From Dyella flava (lineage in GTDB: Bacteria > Pseudomonadota > Gammaproteobacteria > Xanthomonadales > Rhodanobacteraceae), in NCBI RefSeq assembly GCF_016904955.1, contig NZ_JADIKE010000036.1, positions 138,021 to 202,020 on the forward strand: DNA of 64,000 bases, in the 5' to 3' direction. Numbering within the stretch: position 1 is the stretch's first letter; each line of letters starts with the position of its first letter. Shown in pieces: positions 1 to 8,016 of the stretch. A model generated the notes under the pieces. It was given only the letters and a program-made list of their open reading frames with translations, was not told the origin of the DNA and did not search any database. A program made the position numbers and the translations under genes.

Positions 1-1
1 A

Positions 2-739
2 GTGGTTTCGGAAAACTACATGGTGAGCGGCGGCCTGCCGCTGGTATGGCTGGAGCGATTTCGCGAACGCTTTCCATTGGTGATGCATGGCGTATCGATG
101 TCGATCGGCAGCACCGATCCGCTCGATAACGACTATCTCGCGCGACTGGTTGCACTGGCGCAACGCATCGAACCGGCCTGGATTTCCGATCACCTGTGCT
201 GGACTGGCGTACAAGGCGTGAATCTTCACGACCTGATGCCGCTGCCTTATACCGAAGAAGCCCTTGATCACGTCGTCGATCGCGTCAGGCGTGTGCAGGA
301 CACGCTCAAGCGCCGCATCTTGCTGGAGAACGTTTCCAGCTACGTGAGCTTTGCCGATTCTCAACTGACGGAATGGGACTTCCTGGCCTCGGTGGCCGAA
401 CGTGCCGATTGCCTGATTCTGCTCGACATCAACAATGTGCATGTCAGTGCCATGAATCATGGCTTCTCGCCGCAGGATTATCTGCGAGGCATTCCTGTCT
501 CGCGCGTGCAACAGTTTCATCTCGCCGGTTATGAGCAAGGTGAGCAGCTGATCATCGATACCCATGACGCACCCGTGTCACATGCCGTGTGGGATCTGTA
601 TATCGACGCCGTACGCAGGTTCGGGCGAGTCTCGACCATGATTGAACGCGACGACCACTTTCCGCCACTGACCGAACTACTAACCGAACTTGAGCATGCA
701 CGCGCATTGGCTGAGCCCTTGCTGCGAGATGCTGCATGA
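2..739 (+). CDS. DUF692 multinuclear non-heme iron oxidase (BufB/HvfB-type), 5' truncated by window edge
   Basis: DUF692 enzymes (the MbnB/TglH/BufB group) are TIM-barrel multi-iron oxidases that modify cysteines of small peptides. Visible family motifs are VSENYM at the very start, SDHLCW (about residues 61-66), ENVSSY, DINNVHVSA, FHLAG, DTHD and IERDD; these contain the expected His, Asp, Glu and Asn metal ligands. Family members are usually about 280 residues and VSENYM is preceded by a strand carrying further residues, so the real start lies left of base 1. The stop overlaps the next gene's start (ATGA at 736-739), as in other DUF692-DUF2063 pairs. The peptide substrate gene, normally upstream, is outside the window. 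Family is certain, substrate unknown. Confidence 0.93.
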   Translation: MVSENYMVSGGLPLVWLERFRERFPLVMHGVSMSIGSTDPLDNDYLARLVALAQRIEPAWISDHLCWTGVQGVNLHDLMPLPYTEEALDHVVDRVRRVQDTLKRRILLENVSSYVSFADSQLTEWDFLASVAERADCLILLDINNVHVSAMNHGFSPQDYLRGIPVSRVQQFHLAGYEQGEQLIIDTHDAPVSHAVWDLYIDAVRRFGRVSTMIERDDHFPPLTELLTELEHARALAEPLLRDAA

Positions 740-1515
740 ATTCGTTGCAAGCCATCCAGCAGCAAATGCTGCAAGCCGTGCTGGCAGAAAGAGCGCACTT
801 GCCTTTCACCATTCGTGGCGACGCCATTGCCGATGCCGACAGCCGGCTCGCCGTTTATCGGCACGGTTATCGAATTCGTTTGCGCGATGCCCTGAAAAAC
901 GAATTTGCCGGCCTGCGCAGCATGGCTGAACAGCGATTCCAGCGCATGCTGGACAAATACGTCGCCGCGCATCCTTCCGAGCACTACAACATTCGCTGGT
1001 ACGGTGCAGGGCTGGCGGCTTTCCTCGACTATGCGCGCCCTTGGCGCGAGCAGCCGCAATGGGCCGAAATGGCTCGCCTGGACTGGGCCATCTCGACCGC
1101 CTTCGATGCCGAGGACGAAGCCTGCATCGGCATGGTCGAGCTGTCATCCGTGCCATCTGATACCTGGCCCGGTCTGCTCCTTTCGCTGCAGCAGAACCTG
1201 CACATCCTGGCCGCCCACTACAACATCGAGGCCTTCCGGCGTGCCGCCGATCGTGGCGACAAACGTCCACGCCTGCGCCGTTTTGAGCAGGCCCGCCAGA
1301 TACTGGTGTGGCGTAAAGCGATGTCCGTCCACTACCGCCTGCTGGAAGAGGATGAGTGGCAGGTCCTGAGCGCCGTCATACAAGGCGAGCCCTTCGCTTC
1401 ATTGTGCGAACGCATGGCCAACCTCCACGACGAAACCAGCGCGACGCCGCGCATGGTGATGCTGCTGCAAGGCTGGCTGGAAGCCGGCCTGATCCGTGGC
1501 TGGAGCTTCGGCTAA
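736..1515 (+). CDS. DUF2063 family protein, partner of the DUF692 oxidase (BufC/HvfC-type)
   Basis: A 259-residue protein with an N-terminal DUF2063 helical domain (LQAIQQQMLQAVLAE, then AVYRHGYRIRLRDALKNEF near residues 35-55) and a more divergent C-terminal half. Members of this family sit next to DUF692 oxidases and act as the partner or recognition subunit that presents the precursor peptide. The start codon overlaps the upstream stop (ATGA), implying translational coupling. About 160 bp without a gene follow before the next CDS. The family call rests on the neighbour and the YRHGYRIRL-type motif; the exact peptide recognised cannot be deduced here. Confidence 0.9.
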   Translation: MNSLQAIQQQMLQAVLAERAHLPFTIRGDAIADADSRLAVYRHGYRIRLRDALKNEFAGLRSMAEQRFQRMLDKYVAAHPSEHYNIRWYGAGLAAFLDYARPWREQPQWAEMARLDWAISTAFDAEDEACIGMVELSSVPSDTWPGLLLSLQQNLHILAAHYNIEAFRRAADRGDKRPRLRRFEQARQILVWRKAMSVHYRLLEEDEWQVLSAVIQGEPFASLCERMANLHDETSATPRMVMLLQGWLEAGLIRGWSFG

Positions 1516-1679
1516 CTCGTGTTTCCGCGCCTGCCGGGACCCCACCTTACCCTGGCTGATCCGCCTTGCTGCCCCTCCGAGGCGGCCTATCGCCTGCGCG
1601 AAAGGTAGACACTCCGTGTAACCCGCACCAGCTTCCGGCGAAGAAAGAGGCATAGCGCCACGTCACGGAAGCCCTGCCC

Positions 1680-2591
1680 ATGTCGATTGAGCACCACCCC
1701 ACCCTGGCCGCCCACACCCATCACCATGCTGTCGCACCTGCCCTCGAGTCCTTGCTCAATCACTCGATGCTGCGAGTCGACATAGTCGCTGAGGAGCAAT
1801 ACTGCGGCTCCTGGTTCATGGACGAACCTCGCTACCATTGCGGCCTTTTCCATCTCGTCGGCACCGGCGAATGCCTGGTCGAAAGCTCCGCTTTCAGCGA
1901 AGCGCTACATCTGGAAGCCGGCGATCTGGTCGTGCTTCCGCATGGCGATCCGCATCGACTTTACGCACGCAACGACCACGAAGAAACCGTCACCAGTCTT
2001 ATCTGCGGCGAATTGCACTTCTCCAGCCATACCCAGCACCCGCTCAGCCACGCCCTGCCAACCTGTTTTGTGGTGCGCGCGGCGCAGGCCGATGCAGTAT
2101 TCCGACATCTGACGGCCATGATGGTCGACGTTGCCCACTCCGGCATGCCAGGCCGCAAAGTGCTGTTGAACAAGCTCGCCGACACGTTGTTTACCCTGGC
2201 GGTATGTGACTACGCCCATCGCAACACCGACCATCGCGGATTGTTCGCCGCGCTGGCCGACGGCCGTATCTGCAAAGTTCTGCAGGCGGTGCACGAAAAT
2301 CCCGGACAGTCGTGGACCATGCAATCCATGGCGTCGCTCGCGTGCATGTCCCGTTCCGCCTTTGCCGAACGCTTTGCACAACTGATGAAGATGCCACCGA
2401 TGCAATACGTGACGCAGTGGCGTGTCAGCGTCGCCGAACGGATGCTGCGTGATAAGCAGCTATCGGTTGCGTGGATTTCCGAACAGCTTGGCTACAGCAG
2501 CGAAGCCGCGTTCAGGCGACTGTTCAAGCGTGTCAGCGGCATTTGTCCGGGACGTCTGCGCAATTTAAACGAAGAGCGTGTCTTGAACTGA
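1680..2591 (+). CDS. AraC-family transcriptional regulator with N-terminal cupin
   Basis: A 303-residue regulator. The N-terminal ~180 residues look like the cupin_6 sensor of AraC regulators (GTGECLVES, EAGDLVVLPHGDPHRLY). The C-terminal ~100 residues form the double helix-turn-helix: WTMQSMASLACMSRSAFAERF, PMQYVTQWRVSVAERMLRD, and a second HTH with SEQLGYSSEAAFRRLFKR. Regulators of this subfamily often control oxidoreductase or stress genes, but nothing adjacent reveals a target; the gene is followed by a strong terminator and then a convergent gene. The ligand is unknown. Confidence 0.9.
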   Translation: MSIEHHPTLAAHTHHHAVAPALESLLNHSMLRVDIVAEEQYCGSWFMDEPRYHCGLFHLVGTGECLVESSAFSEALHLEAGDLVVLPHGDPHRLYARNDHEETVTSLICGELHFSSHTQHPLSHALPTCFVVRAAQADAVFRHLTAMMVDVAHSGMPGRKVLLNKLADTLFTLAVCDYAHRNTDHRGLFAALADGRICKVLQAVHENPGQSWTMQSMASLACMSRSAFAERFAQLMKMPPMQYVTQWRVSVAERMLRDKQLSVAWISEQLGYSSEAAFRRLFKRVSGICPGRLRNLNEERVLN

Positions 2592-2618
2592 GCTGCCTGC
2601 CGCACGTAGGTTCGGCAT

Positions 2619-2651
2619 AAAAAAAGCGGGCCGTCATGCCGGCCCGCTTTT
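2619..2651. terminator. Bidirectional rho-independent terminator
   Basis: A perfect 12-bp stem (AAAAGCGGGCCG pairing with CGGCCCGCTTTT) with a 6-nt loop, flanked by A and T runs on both sides. It lies between the convergent AraC-type gene and the M3 peptidase gene and can serve both strands. Confidence 0.9.
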
Positions 2652-2673
2652 ATGAAGAGACGTAAACTAAGGC

Positions 2674-4887
2674 TTACTTCGCCGGCGTCTGCTTCAAGCC
2701 CCGATCGATCAGCATCGGCTCGATGCTCGGATCCTGACCACGCCAATCCTTGTACAGCTTGGACAGTTCCACCGTATTGCCGCGCGAAAGAATCATGGCG
2801 CGGAAACGATCACCGTTTTCGCGGGTCAGACCACCATGCTGCTTGAAGCCTTCGAAGGCGTCGTCAGCAAGCATCTGGGTCCATAGGTAAGCGTAGTAAC
2901 CGGCTGAGTAGCCGTTGCTCCAGATATGCAGGAAATAGCTGGAACGGTAGCGCGGCGGAACATAGGAAAGATCCACGCCATCTTTCTTCAGCGCAGCGGC
3001 TTCAAACTCGTCGGCATTCTGCTTCGGCTCGTCAGCGCTCAGCATGTGCCAGTTCATGTCCAGCATCGCCGCCGCGACCAGTTCGGTCATGTCATAACCC
3101 TTGTTGAACAGGCCGGCCTTCTTGAGCTTGTCGACCAGCTCCTGCGGCATCGGCTTGCCGTCCTTGTAGTTCTTCGCGTAGTTGGCGAACACCTTCGGAT
3201 CGGTAGCCCAGTGTTCGTTGAACTGTGAGGGAAACTCAACGAAGTCGCGTGCCGTAGCCGTACCCGACAACGTCGGATATTCCACGTCGGAGAACAGACC
3301 ATGCAGGCCGTGACCGAACTCATGGAACATGGTGACGACATCGTCCAGCGACAGCAGCGCAGGCTGGCCGTCGGCAGGCTTGGTGAAGTTGGCAACGTTG
3401 TAGATCACCGGCTTGGTGCCAAGCAGCTTGGACTGGCCGACGAAGTTATCCATCCAGGCGCCGCCGTTCTTGTTGTCGCGCTTGAAGTAATCGAAGTAGA
3501 ACAGCGCCAGCGACTTGCCATCCTTGTCGAACACTTCGAACACGCGCACATCCGGGTTGTAGACCGGGATGTCCTTACGCTCCTTGAAGGTCAGGCCGTA
3601 GAGCTGGTTGGCGGCATAGAACACGCCGTTCTGCAGCACATTATTCAGTTCGAAGTACGGCTTGATCTGTGAATCGTCCAGATCGTACTTGGCCTTGCGC
3701 ACCTCTTCTGCGTAGTGCTCCCAATCCCACGGCTCAAGCTTGAACGTGGGCTGGTGCAGCGCGGCTTGATCCTTGTCGATCTGTTTCTGGATATCGGCCG
3801 CTTCGATCTTGGCGCGCGCCACCGCTGCGGGCGCGAGCTTGTCCATGAAGCTCATGACCGTCTCGGGCTTTTCGGCCATCTGGTCTTCAAGCGTCCATGC
3901 CGCGTAGTTCGGGAAGCCGAGCAGTTTGGCTTCCTGTGCACGCAGCTGAGCAAGGCGTTCAATGATGTCGCGCGTGTCGTTGGCATCGCCCTTTTCGGCG
4001 CGCGTCCACGACGCTTCGAACAAGGCCTTGCGCGTGGCCCGATCGGTCAGATCCTGCAGCAGCGGCTGCTGAGTAGTGTTCTGCAGCGTCAGCACCCACT
4101 TGCCATCCAAGTGACGATCCTTGGCGGCTTGGACGGCGGCGGCGACATCTTCATCGGAAAGACCGGCAAGCTTGCTCTTGTCGTCAATGACCAGCGCACC
4201 GTCCTTCGAGGCGGCGAGCAGCTTGTTATTGAACTGTGCTTCGAGGCCGGCCTCTTCCTTGTTGTAATCCTTCAGCTTGGCTTTGTCGGCATCGGAAAGC
4301 TTGGCACCGGCCATGACGAAGTTACGGTAGACCACTTCAATCAGGCGCTGCGACTCGGGATCGAGCTTGAGCGAGTCGCGCTGGTCGTACACCGTCTGAA
4401 GACGTTGGAACAGCTTGTCGTTGAGGTGGATCGCATCCTCATGCTCCGCGAGCTTCGGAGCCTCGTCTTCCTGCACCTTCTGCAGCGCGTCGTCAGTGTT
4501 AGCGGCCGTGATGCCGTTGAACACGCCCATCACGCGATTGAGCAGCACGCCGGTTTTCTCCAGCGCCACGTAGGTGTTCTCGAAGGTTGCCGGATCAGGA
4601 TTGTTGGCGATCTTGTCGACCTCGGCGAGCTGCTGCTTCATGCCCTCTTCGATCGCCGGCTGGTAGTCGCTGTCCTTGATCTTGTCGAACGGCGGCGCCT
4701 GGTACGGCAGCGTGCTGGCGGTGAAGAACGGATTGCTGGCCGGCGCCTCGGCCACGGCCGCGGTAGATGCCTTGGCTGGCGCGCTGCCCGAGGACGCCGG
4801 CGCCGAGTTGCTGGCATTGTTCGGCGACTGGGAACAGGCGGCGAGCGCGATCGATGTGGCAATCGCAAGGAAACGAAGACGAGGCAT
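2674..4887 (-). CDS. dcp: M3-family zinc metallopeptidase (peptidyl-dipeptidase Dcp-like), lipoprotein
   Basis: A 737-residue oligopeptidase. The start at 4887 is chosen because it gives a clean lipoprotein signal (MPRLRFLAIATSIALAAC, lipobox LAAC) and is preceded by GGGGAG at good spacing; an upstream in-frame ATG at 4989 would bury the signal peptide. The zinc motif HEFGHGLHGL is present with the downstream Glu region (EFPSQFNEHW) typical of M3 thimet/Dcp peptidases. An Ala/Ser-rich linker follows the lipid-modified cysteine. Likely envelope-anchored and cleaving dipeptides or short peptides. It is downstream of hpnB on the same strand with a ~120-bp gap, so it is probably transcribed separately. 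Confidence 0.93.
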   Translation of the reverse strand: MPRLRFLAIATSIALAACSQSPNNASNSAPASSGSAPAKASTAAVAEAPASNPFFTASTLPYQAPPFDKIKDSDYQPAIEEGMKQQLAEVDKIANNPDPATFENTYVALEKTGVLLNRVMGVFNGITAANTDDALQKVQEDEAPKLAEHEDAIHLNDKLFQRLQTVYDQRDSLKLDPESQRLIEVVYRNFVMAGAKLSDADKAKLKDYNKEEAGLEAQFNNKLLAASKDGALVIDDKSKLAGLSDEDVAAAVQAAKDRHLDGKWVLTLQNTTQQPLLQDLTDRATRKALFEASWTRAEKGDANDTRDIIERLAQLRAQEAKLLGFPNYAAWTLEDQMAEKPETVMSFMDKLAPAAVARAKIEAADIQKQIDKDQAALHQPTFKLEPWDWEHYAEEVRKAKYDLDDSQIKPYFELNNVLQNGVFYAANQLYGLTFKERKDIPVYNPDVRVFEVFDKDGKSLALFYFDYFKRDNKNGGAWMDNFVGQSKLLGTKPVIYNVANFTKPADGQPALLSLDDVVTMFHEFGHGLHGLFSDVEYPTLSGTATARDFVEFPSQFNEHWATDPKVFANYAKNYKDGKPMPQELVDKLKKAGLFNKGYDMTELVAAAMLDMNWHMLSADEPKQNADEFEAAALKKDGVDLSYVPPRYRSSYFLHIWSNGYSAGYYAYLWTQMLADDAFEGFKQHGGLTRENGDRFRAMILSRGNTVELSKLYKDWRGQDPSIEPMLIDRGLKQTPAK

Positions 4888-5008
4888 GAAAGCTCCCCAG
4901 GGTTGCGGCCCGGCTACAGGCAGGGCGTGAATAGTTAGCTTCTGACTGTAGCCAGAGCGTCCCCATCTTCCAACCCTGCCTGACGGCATGGGACGAAAAC
5001 CGCCCGCG

Positions 5009-6118
5009 TCAAGTGCTGTAGGTACGGTCCTTCCAGCGCGAGCGGACGCCGCGCCAGTAACGGATCGCCGAGCTCCAGGTCATACCCAGGTACAGCGCGG
5101 CGCCAAACGGCAACAGCAGCGCCCAGGCTAGCCGCATGTGGTAGTAGCGCAGCATGGGCAGGTAGCTGAGCATCATGGCGACGAGAGCGATGAGCCCCAG
5201 GCGCCAGGTGGCCGCATGCGCCAGGAGCAGGAACGGCAGGCCGTAGGCAAGCACGAAGAGCACCGTGACGACCAGCAAAACAGCAGTGGAGTAGCCGAGC
5301 TGGGTGAATGCGGAGCGCGCCACCATGTCGTGGATCGAGCCCAGCGTGCCATACGGGCGCAGGCTGACCACGCCGCGGCTGAGGCCCAGCCATGTGCGAT
5401 AGCCGGCGTTCTTGACCTGCCTTGCCAACGTGCAGTCATCGATCAGCGCGTTACGCAAGCTCGCGAATGCGCCGGCGCGCTGCAGGGCTTCGGTATCGAC
5501 CAGAATGCAGCCGCCAGCGGCCGCCGCAACCAGGCGCGAGGATGAATTGGAGACCGAGAAGGGATACAGCAGCTTGAAGTAGTAGACGAAGGCCGGTAGC
5601 AGCAGGCGATCCCAGAAACTCGTACGGCGCAGATCGGCCATCAGCGAGACAAATTGGCGGTTGTCGCGCCGCTTGTGCGCCAGCAATGCGGCGAGCAGCC
5701 CGGGCTGAAGTTGGATATCGGCGTCCAGCAGCAGGGTGATCGGCGTGCGCACCTGCGACTTACCCTGCTCCAGCGCCCACAGCTTGCCCGCCCAGCCTTC
5801 CGGCAAAGGCTGGCCGCGGATAACGCGTGTATTCGGGAACGAAGCGGCAATCTCGGCCGTCTTGTCGCTGGACTGGTCGTCAACCACCACCACCTGCAAG
5901 CCACTACCCTGCGCTTGCAAGCCAGCCAGCGTGAGGCCGATGACATCGGCCTCATTGCGTGCGGGAATCAGTACGGTGATCTCGCTGAGATCCTCCGACC
6001 CGGCTTGCGGGTCGGGCTCAATACGCTCGCGAGTACTCCAGGGCCGCCACGGTACCAGCAGCAGGCCCAACCACATCAGCACTGGTAGCGACGCGGCCAC
6101 CCATCCCAGGATGCTCAT
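5009..6118 (-). CDS. hpnB: Hopene-associated glycosyltransferase HpnB
   Basis: A 369-residue GT2-like enzyme: N-terminal membrane segment (residues 5-24), glycosyltransferase A-fold with VLIPARNEADVI (about 49-60), VVVDDQSSDKT (D80, D81) and the DAD metal motif at 132-134, then RNALIDDCTLARQVK, and C-terminal membrane helices (about 270-350). The C-terminal WKDRTY resembles the WKGRTY end of HpnB proteins. HpnB is found in hopanoid loci but its sugar acceptor is not firmly known. It follows hpnH by 18 bp in the same operon. Confidence 0.93.
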   Translation of the reverse strand: MSILGWVAASLPVLMWLGLLLVPWRPWSTRERIEPDPQAGSEDLSEITVLIPARNEADVIGLTLAGLQAQGSGLQVVVVDDQSSDKTAEIAASFPNTRVIRGQPLPEGWAGKLWALEQGKSQVRTPITLLLDADIQLQPGLLAALLAHKRRDNRQFVSLMADLRRTSFWDRLLLPAFVYYFKLLYPFSVSNSSSRLVAAAAGGCILVDTEALQRAGAFASLRNALIDDCTLARQVKNAGYRTWLGLSRGVVSLRPYGTLGSIHDMVARSAFTQLGYSTAVLLVVTVLFVLAYGLPFLLLAHAATWRLGLIALVAMMLSYLPMLRYYHMRLAWALLLPFGAALYLGMTWSSAIRYWRGVRSRWKDRTYST

Positions 6119-6136
6119 TGATGACCGTGGTCGACG

Positions 6137-7279
6137 TCAGGGATTGGCGTCGACGCCGGTCGTCGAATTGCGGCGCTGGATCGAGCTGATCGGAATATGG
6201 ATCGCGGTGGCGTCGGCACGATTGCCATACTTCACCGGCAGATCCGGTGCCATCGGACCATCGGTACGCGGACCGAACATCGACACCTTCAGCGCCTTCA
6301 GCGGATGCGCGAACATGTCATCCACCGCCGTGCCTTCGAAGCCGCAGTGCGCCATGCAGTTATCGCACTTGGGATTGATGCCCACACCGTACTTCTCCCA
6401 CTCGGTGTCTTCCATCAATTCCTTGTAGGTCTTGGCGTAGCCTTCATCCACCAGCAGGTAACACGGCTTCTGCCAGCCGAAAATGTTGTAGGTCGGGTTG
6501 GACCACGGCGTGCACTGATAGGCCTGGTTGCCCGCGATGAAATCCACGAACAGCGCCGACTGATTGAACGCCCACTTGCGCTTGCGTTCCTTACCGATCT
6601 TGAAAATGCTGCGGAACAGCTGCTTGCTTTCGCTGCGACCAAGGAACACGTCCTGACGCGGCGCATGCTGGTAGCTGTAGCCCGGCGACACGGTGATGCC
6701 TTCCACGCCCAGTTCCATCGCGTAGTCGAAGAAGTCGGCGACCTCTTGCGGCGGCTCGCTGTTGAACAGCGTGCAATTGACCGTCACGCGGAAGCCCTTC
6801 GAGAGCGCCAGCTTGATCGCGGCCACGGCCTTGTCGAACACACCGTCCATGCAGACGGATTCGTCATGGCGCTTTTCAAGGCCATCGAGGTGCACCGACC
6901 ACGTGAAGTACGGCGACGGCTTGTATTCGTCGATGTGCTTGGGCATCAGGATAGCGTTCGTGCACAGGTACACGAACTTCTTGCGCGCCACGATACCTTC
7001 GACGATCTTCGGCAGATCCTTGTGGATCAGCGGCTCGCCACCGGGAATCGAAACGACGGGTGCATCGCATTCGTCCACGGCTGCCAACGCCTGCTCCACG
7101 CTCATGCGCTTCTGCAGGATTTCCTTGGGCTGATCGATCTTGCCGCAACCGGCGCAGGCCAAATTGCACTGGAACAACGGTTCCAACATCATCGCCAGCG
7201 GATAACGTTTCTGACCGCTCAGCTTCTTGCCGAGGATGTAACGCGCGATCGTGGTCTGCTGAATAAGAGGAATACCCAA
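6137..7279 (-). CDS. hpnH: Radical SAM adenosyl-hopene transferase HpnH
   Basis: HpnH adds the 5'-deoxyadenosyl radical to hopene to form adenosylhopane, the first step of side-chain extension. The 380-residue protein has the CxxxCxxC cluster motif at C38, C42 and C45 (CNLACAGC), the SAM-binding SIPGGEPLIH region, and the HpnH-typical C-terminal stretch with further cysteines (PKCDNCMAHCGFEG). The start is a TTG at 7279, six bases after GGAG. Upstream 134 bp separate it from idi and include a TATACT-like box on the minus strand, so an internal promoter is possible. Confidence 0.96.
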   Translation of the reverse strand: MGIPLIQQTTIARYILGKKLSGQKRYPLAMMLEPLFQCNLACAGCGKIDQPKEILQKRMSVEQALAAVDECDAPVVSIPGGEPLIHKDLPKIVEGIVARKKFVYLCTNAILMPKHIDEYKPSPYFTWSVHLDGLEKRHDESVCMDGVFDKAVAAIKLALSKGFRVTVNCTLFNSEPPQEVADFFDYAMELGVEGITVSPGYSYQHAPRQDVFLGRSESKQLFRSIFKIGKERKRKWAFNQSALFVDFIAGNQAYQCTPWSNPTYNIFGWQKPCYLLVDEGYAKTYKELMEDTEWEKYGVGINPKCDNCMAHCGFEGTAVDDMFAHPLKALKVSMFGPRTDGPMAPDLPVKYGNRADATAIHIPISSIQRRNSTTGVDANP

Positions 7280-7413
7280 AGGATTCTCCAGTACGTCAAT
7301 GCTGCGGATGCTTGCCGATCACCATCTGGCGATGCTTGCGCATCCGCAAACTGTAAGTGTTTACAAAGGCTTAGTATAAGCCACCCGGGTGGCCGCCGTT
7401 ATTCCTGCCTTGC

Positions 7414-8016
7414 CTAACCCTTGGACAAGGGGGCGAACACGTGAGCATGCTCACGGCGGATCCGCTCCCATTCGATCTTGAACCAAGGGGTGAAAGCCTC
7501 GGGTTTGGCCGCCATTTCCGCATCGAGCGCGTCGGGCGAGATGTAGCGCAAACCTGAAATCTCGTTCACATTCACGGTCGGCGCATCATCGCTGCGCCCC
7601 GCATAGACCCAGCACAGCTCGTGTTCGGCACCATCAACATCGAACTGCGCCTGGTATTCGAACTTGAACAGATACTGCAGCGGGCAGGCCAGGCCCAGCT
7701 CTTCCTTCAGGCGGCGATGAATGGCGGTGTCCACCGTCTCACCGCGACGCGGATGGCTGCAGCAGGTATTGGACCAGTAGCCCGGCCACAGGCGCTTGCC
7801 CGGCGCACGCTGCTGCAACAGCAGCTCGCCCTTTGTGTTGAACACAAATAGCGAGAAGGCGCGATGCAAGGTGCCCTTGCCTTCGTGGGCCGAAGCCTTG
7901 TCGAGGAAACCAACTTCCTGGTCGTTGGAATCGACCAGCACCAAGGGTTCATCGTCGAAGGAGACGATTTCGTTCGAGTCACGCCATTCCTGGCGCTCGA
8001 GCTCTTGGTTATCCAA
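7414..8016 (-). CDS. idi: Isopentenyl-diphosphate delta-isomerase, type 1
   Basis: Interconverts IPP and DMAPP. A 200-residue Nudix-fold IDI-1 with HRAFSLFVFN, QQRAPGKRLWPGYWSNTCCSHPRRGE (catalytic-type Cys at C86), RRLKEELG, and EHELCWVY supplying the catalytic Glu (about E133). The best start is a TTG at 8016, placed six bases after GGAGG and overlapping the stop of the upstream HMGR-MVK gene by 8 bp; the only in-frame ATG upstream lies well inside that gene and would add unrelated sequence. IDI is required when IPP is made by the mevalonate route, which fits the neighbours. Confidence 0.94.
   Translation of the reverse strand: MDNQELERQEWRDSNEIVSFDDEPLVLVDSNDQEVGFLDKASAHEGKGTLHRAFSLFVFNTKGELLLQQRAPGKRLWPGYWSNTCCSHPRRGETVDTAIHRRLKEELGLACPLQYLFKFEYQAQFDVDGAEHELCWVYAGRSDDAPTVNVNEISGLRYISPDALDAEMAAKPEAFTPWFKIEWERIRREHAHVFAPLSKG

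Noticed and set aside
3715..4938. Long 407-codon open frame antisense to the M3 peptidase
   Set aside because: It mirrors the peptidase codons; GC-rich coding DNA keeps the antisense frame open. No family motif or ribosome site.
4888..4989. Earlier start for the M3 peptidase
   Set aside because: It would place the lipoprotein signal 34 residues inside the protein; GGGGAG precedes ATG 4887.
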